A stretch of DNA of 64,000 bases from Monarcha castaneiventris obscurior (lineage: Eukaryota; Chordata; Aves; Passeriformes; Monarchidae): contig JAMPIT010000700.1 in assembly GCA_026261815.1 (NCBI GenBank), forward strand, positions 62,001 through 126,000, written 5' to 3'. Positions 61,500-64,000 of the stretch are shown in pieces. Under the pieces are notes generated by a model. The model did no database searches and had not been told where the DNA came from. It worked only from the letters and a program-made list of their open reading frames with translations. Position numbers and translations under genes: made by a program. Each line of letters starts with the position of its first letter. Position 1 is the stretch's first letter.

Positions 61500-62855
61500 G
61501 CTGAGGAGGGGTCTTGGTGTGGGAGCTGTGCCAGTCCTGGTGGGCTCTTGGAATTGGGACCCATGCCAGGACAGGTGGGATCTTGGAACTGGGACCCATG
61601 CCAGGACTGGTGGGATCTTGGAGCTGGGATCCATGCCAGGACTGGTGGGATCTTGGAATTGGGACCCATGCCAGGACTGGTGGGCTCCTGGTGTGGGAAC
61701 TGTGCCAGTCCCAGTTGCTTCTTGGAGATGGGAACTGTGCCAGTCATGGTGGGATCTTGGAATTGGGAGCTGTGTGAATCCCGGTGGACTCTTGGAATTG
61801 GGAGTTGTGCCAGTCCCGGGGTGCTTTTGGATTTGGGAACTGTGCCCATCTTTATGGGCTGTTGTTGTGGGAGCTGTGCCAGTCCTGGTGGGATCTGGGT
61901 GTGGGGGCTGTGCCAATCCTGGTGGGCTCTTGGATTTGGGAACTGTGCCAGGCCTGGTGACTTTTGGAACTGGGAGCTGTGCAAATCCCAGTGGGCTGTC
62001 GGTGTGGGGGCTGTGCCAGACCTGGTGGGCTCCTGGATTTGGGAGCTGTGCCAGGCCTGGTGGGACCATGGAATGGAGGGCTGTGCCAGGCCTGTGGGTT
62101 CTTGGAGCTGGGAGATGTGCCAGGACTGGGGACTTTTGGAACTGGGAGCTGTGCCAATCCCAGCGGGCTGTTGGTGTGGGGGCTGTGCCAGGTCTGATGG
62201 ACTCTTGGATTTGGGACTTGTGCCAATCCCGGTGGAATCTTGGTGTGGAGGCTGTGCCAATCCTGGTGGGCTCCTGGATTTGGGAACTGTGCCAGGCCTG
62301 GTGACTTTTGGAACTGGGAGCTGTGCCAATCCTGGTGAGACCATGGAATGGGAGGCTGTGCCAAGCCTGTGTGTTCTTGGAGTAGGGAGCTGTGCCAATC
62401 CCAGCGGGCTGTTGGAAATTGGAGCTGTGCCAGTCCTGGTGTGCTGCTGGTGTGGGGGCTGTGCCAATCCCGGGGAATCTCGGAACTGGGAGCTGTGCCA
62501 ATCCTGGTGGGCTCCTGGATTTGGGAACTGTGCCAGGCCTGGTGACTTTTGGAACTGGGAGTCCTGGTGCGCTGCTGGTGTAGGAGCTGTGCCAGTCCTG
62601 GTGGGACCATGGAATGGGGGGCTGTGCCAGGTCTGATGGGCTCTTGGATTTGGGAGTTGTGCCAGTCCTGGTGGAATCTTGGTGTGGGGGCTGTGCCAAT
62701 CCTGGTGGACTCCTGGATGTGGGAACTGTGCCAGTCCCAGCAGGCTCTTGGAAATGGGAACTGTGCCAGTCCTGGTGTGCTGCTGGTGTGGAGGCTGTGC
62801 CAGTCCCAGTGGGATCTTGGAAGTGGAGCTATGCTGGTCCTGGTGGGCTCTAAGG
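61500..62855. repeat. ~36-48 bp minisatellite, tgtgccagtcctggtgggct family
   Basis: Around 32 copies of a unit of the form gtgccagtcctggtgggctc, then ttggaattgggagct. Length variants come from loss or gain of a 12-bp ggtgtgggggct element. Continuous frames on both strands (including a very long minus-strand one) follow from the repeat. Confidence 0.93.
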
Positions 62856-62859
62856 ACTC

Positions 62860-63575
62860 GGATCTGTGCCAGCCCTGTGCCAGGAGCACCATGCACTGCC
62901 CTGGCACCGGGAGGGCTCCGTGTGATCCACGCCAGGGCTGTGCCCACCCAGAGCAGCCGCCCGGCCCTGGGCAGGAAAGGCTGGAGCAGCCTGACCCAGC
63001 TCCGGCCCCTGCTCTGCCCCCGCTCCCGGATCCTCCATTTCCCTCCTGCTTCCCACGGAGCTGTGCCGTGCCCGCGGTGCCCTGGCATGCCCGAGGGCTG
63101 GAGGTAGCCCACCCTCAAGCTCTGGGTGCTGCCAGCTCCAGATGGAACCCCTGGATCTGCCAGGATTCTCCCGGCATTCCCGTGGCGGGCAGCAGTGGGG
63201 TCCAGGAGGAGCAAGGCCCGTCCCAATCCCTTTCCTTGGATACCTGCGCCCTTTTCCAGGGCATCCAGGAGCCTCTGGAGCCTCACCCCATGCCAGGGTT
63301 GCCAGCCCACGTTGTCCCAGCTCTCCCAGCCCCACGGAAGCTTCCGGAACCCTCTGGCTCTGGGCCGTGTGTGGGCAGCGTCTGGGGCACGGCCCCGTTC
63401 CTGTTCCTCTTTCCAGGCCCAGGGTGGGATGAGCTGGAAAAGGGAACATTCCTGGGAAGCTAAAATGAATGGGAAATCAGGGAAATCAGGGAAATCAGGG
63501 AAAGGGTGCAAAGGGATGGAAAACCCCATGGGATTCTCCAGGGAGGGAGGGATGGCTGTGCCATAGCCTGGGGAT
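62860..63575. other. single-copy GC-rich segment
   Basis: Unique DNA with short GGGAAATCA tandem repeats near 63470-63500. No exon with paired splice sites could be defined. Confidence 0.5.
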
Positions 63576-64000
63576 TGGCTTCCTGCTGGGAATGAGGACC
63601 TTCCTGGGGACCAGGATCCTTCTGGGAATGAGCATTCTCCTGGGAATGAGCATCTTCCTGGGGACCAGAATCCACTTGGGGACCAGAATCCTCCTGGGGA
63701 CCAGAATCCTCCTGGGAATGAGGAACCTTCCTGGGGACCAGAATTCTCCTGGGAATAAACATCCTGGGAATGAGCATCTTCCTGGGGACCAGGATCCTTC
63801 TGGGACCAGCATCCAGCATCCACCTGGGAGTGAGCATCCTCCTGGGGACCAACATCATCCTGGGGACCAGAACCCTTCTGGGAATGAGAACCTTCCTGGA
63901 GATTGGCATCCTCCTGGGAATGAGAACCTTCCTGAGGACCAGGATCCTTCTGGGAATGAGCATCTTTCTGGAAATGAGCATGTTTCTGGGGATCAGAATC
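63576..64000. repeat. ~21-bp minisatellite, tcctggggaccagaatcc family
   Basis: Alternating cttcctggggaccagaatcc and ctcctgggaatgagcatctt units run to the window edge, so the array continues beyond it. Confidence 0.93.

Noticed and set aside
61178..63823. About 880-codon open frame on the minus strand
   Set aside because: It spans one minisatellite and part of another with the same periodic peptide in several frames; no homology or start context.

Overview
The window looks like avian nuclear DNA, most likely from a GC-rich, repeat-choked microchromosome of a bird (passerine-like, by inference). The evidence is vertebrate split genes with GT-AG introns, many CR1-type LINE fragments, a small ERV-type solo LTR, a long CpG island, and an extreme load of minisatellites that together occupy well over half of the sequence. 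No bacterial features, RNA genes or CRISPR arrays were seen.

Two real genes can be read, both on the minus strand. (1) 13262-18711: the first two coding exons of VAX2, an eye and ventral-forebrain homeobox gene. Exon 1 lies in a large CpG island. Exon 2 carries homeodomain residues 1-44. The third exon (recognition helix and C-terminus) is not in the window and is expected beyond position 1. (2) 35098-57518 (probably to about 33.5 kb): a complete, open SIGLEC1 (sialoadhesin, CD169) gene. It has a signal-peptide exon, a V-set exon, sixteen further Ig-domain exons (17 Ig domains in total, the mammalian number), a transmembrane exon and a cytoplasmic exon. Every splice site is GT-AG and every Ig-domain exon is phase 1-1. 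The three sialic-acid contact residues of sialoadhesin (Trp2, Arg97, Trp106, mature numbering) are present at exactly the same spacing. A candidate 5' UTR exon and promoter lie near 59.8-59.95 kb, with an exact MARE palindrome at 61386-61398.

Layout: 1-700 AT-rich simple repeat; 1.4-3.7 kb six copies of a ~385-bp satellite; 3.7-6.9 kb mostly single-copy with two CR1 pieces and a (CCCAT)n block; 6.9-8.0 kb minisatellite; 9.2-12.1 kb ~180-bp satellite; 12.4-19 kb VAX2 exons 2 and 1, with a 20-bp minisatellite in intron 1; 16.4-21.4 kb CpG island; 22.4-37.9 kb a chain of about ten unrelated minisatellite families, broken by the SIGLEC1 tail exon; 37.9-57.5 kb SIGLEC1, with nearly every larger intron filled by its own tandem repeat or CR1 debris; 58.9-61.1 kb CR1 pieces in opposite orientations on either side of the candidate SIGLEC1 promoter; 61.5-62.85 and 63.6-64.0 kb more minisatellites.

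VAX2 (transcription factor) and SIGLEC1 (macrophage receptor) have no known shared pathway. Their adjacency looks positional. Most very long open frames in this window are artefacts of stop-free tandem repeats and are listed as rejected.
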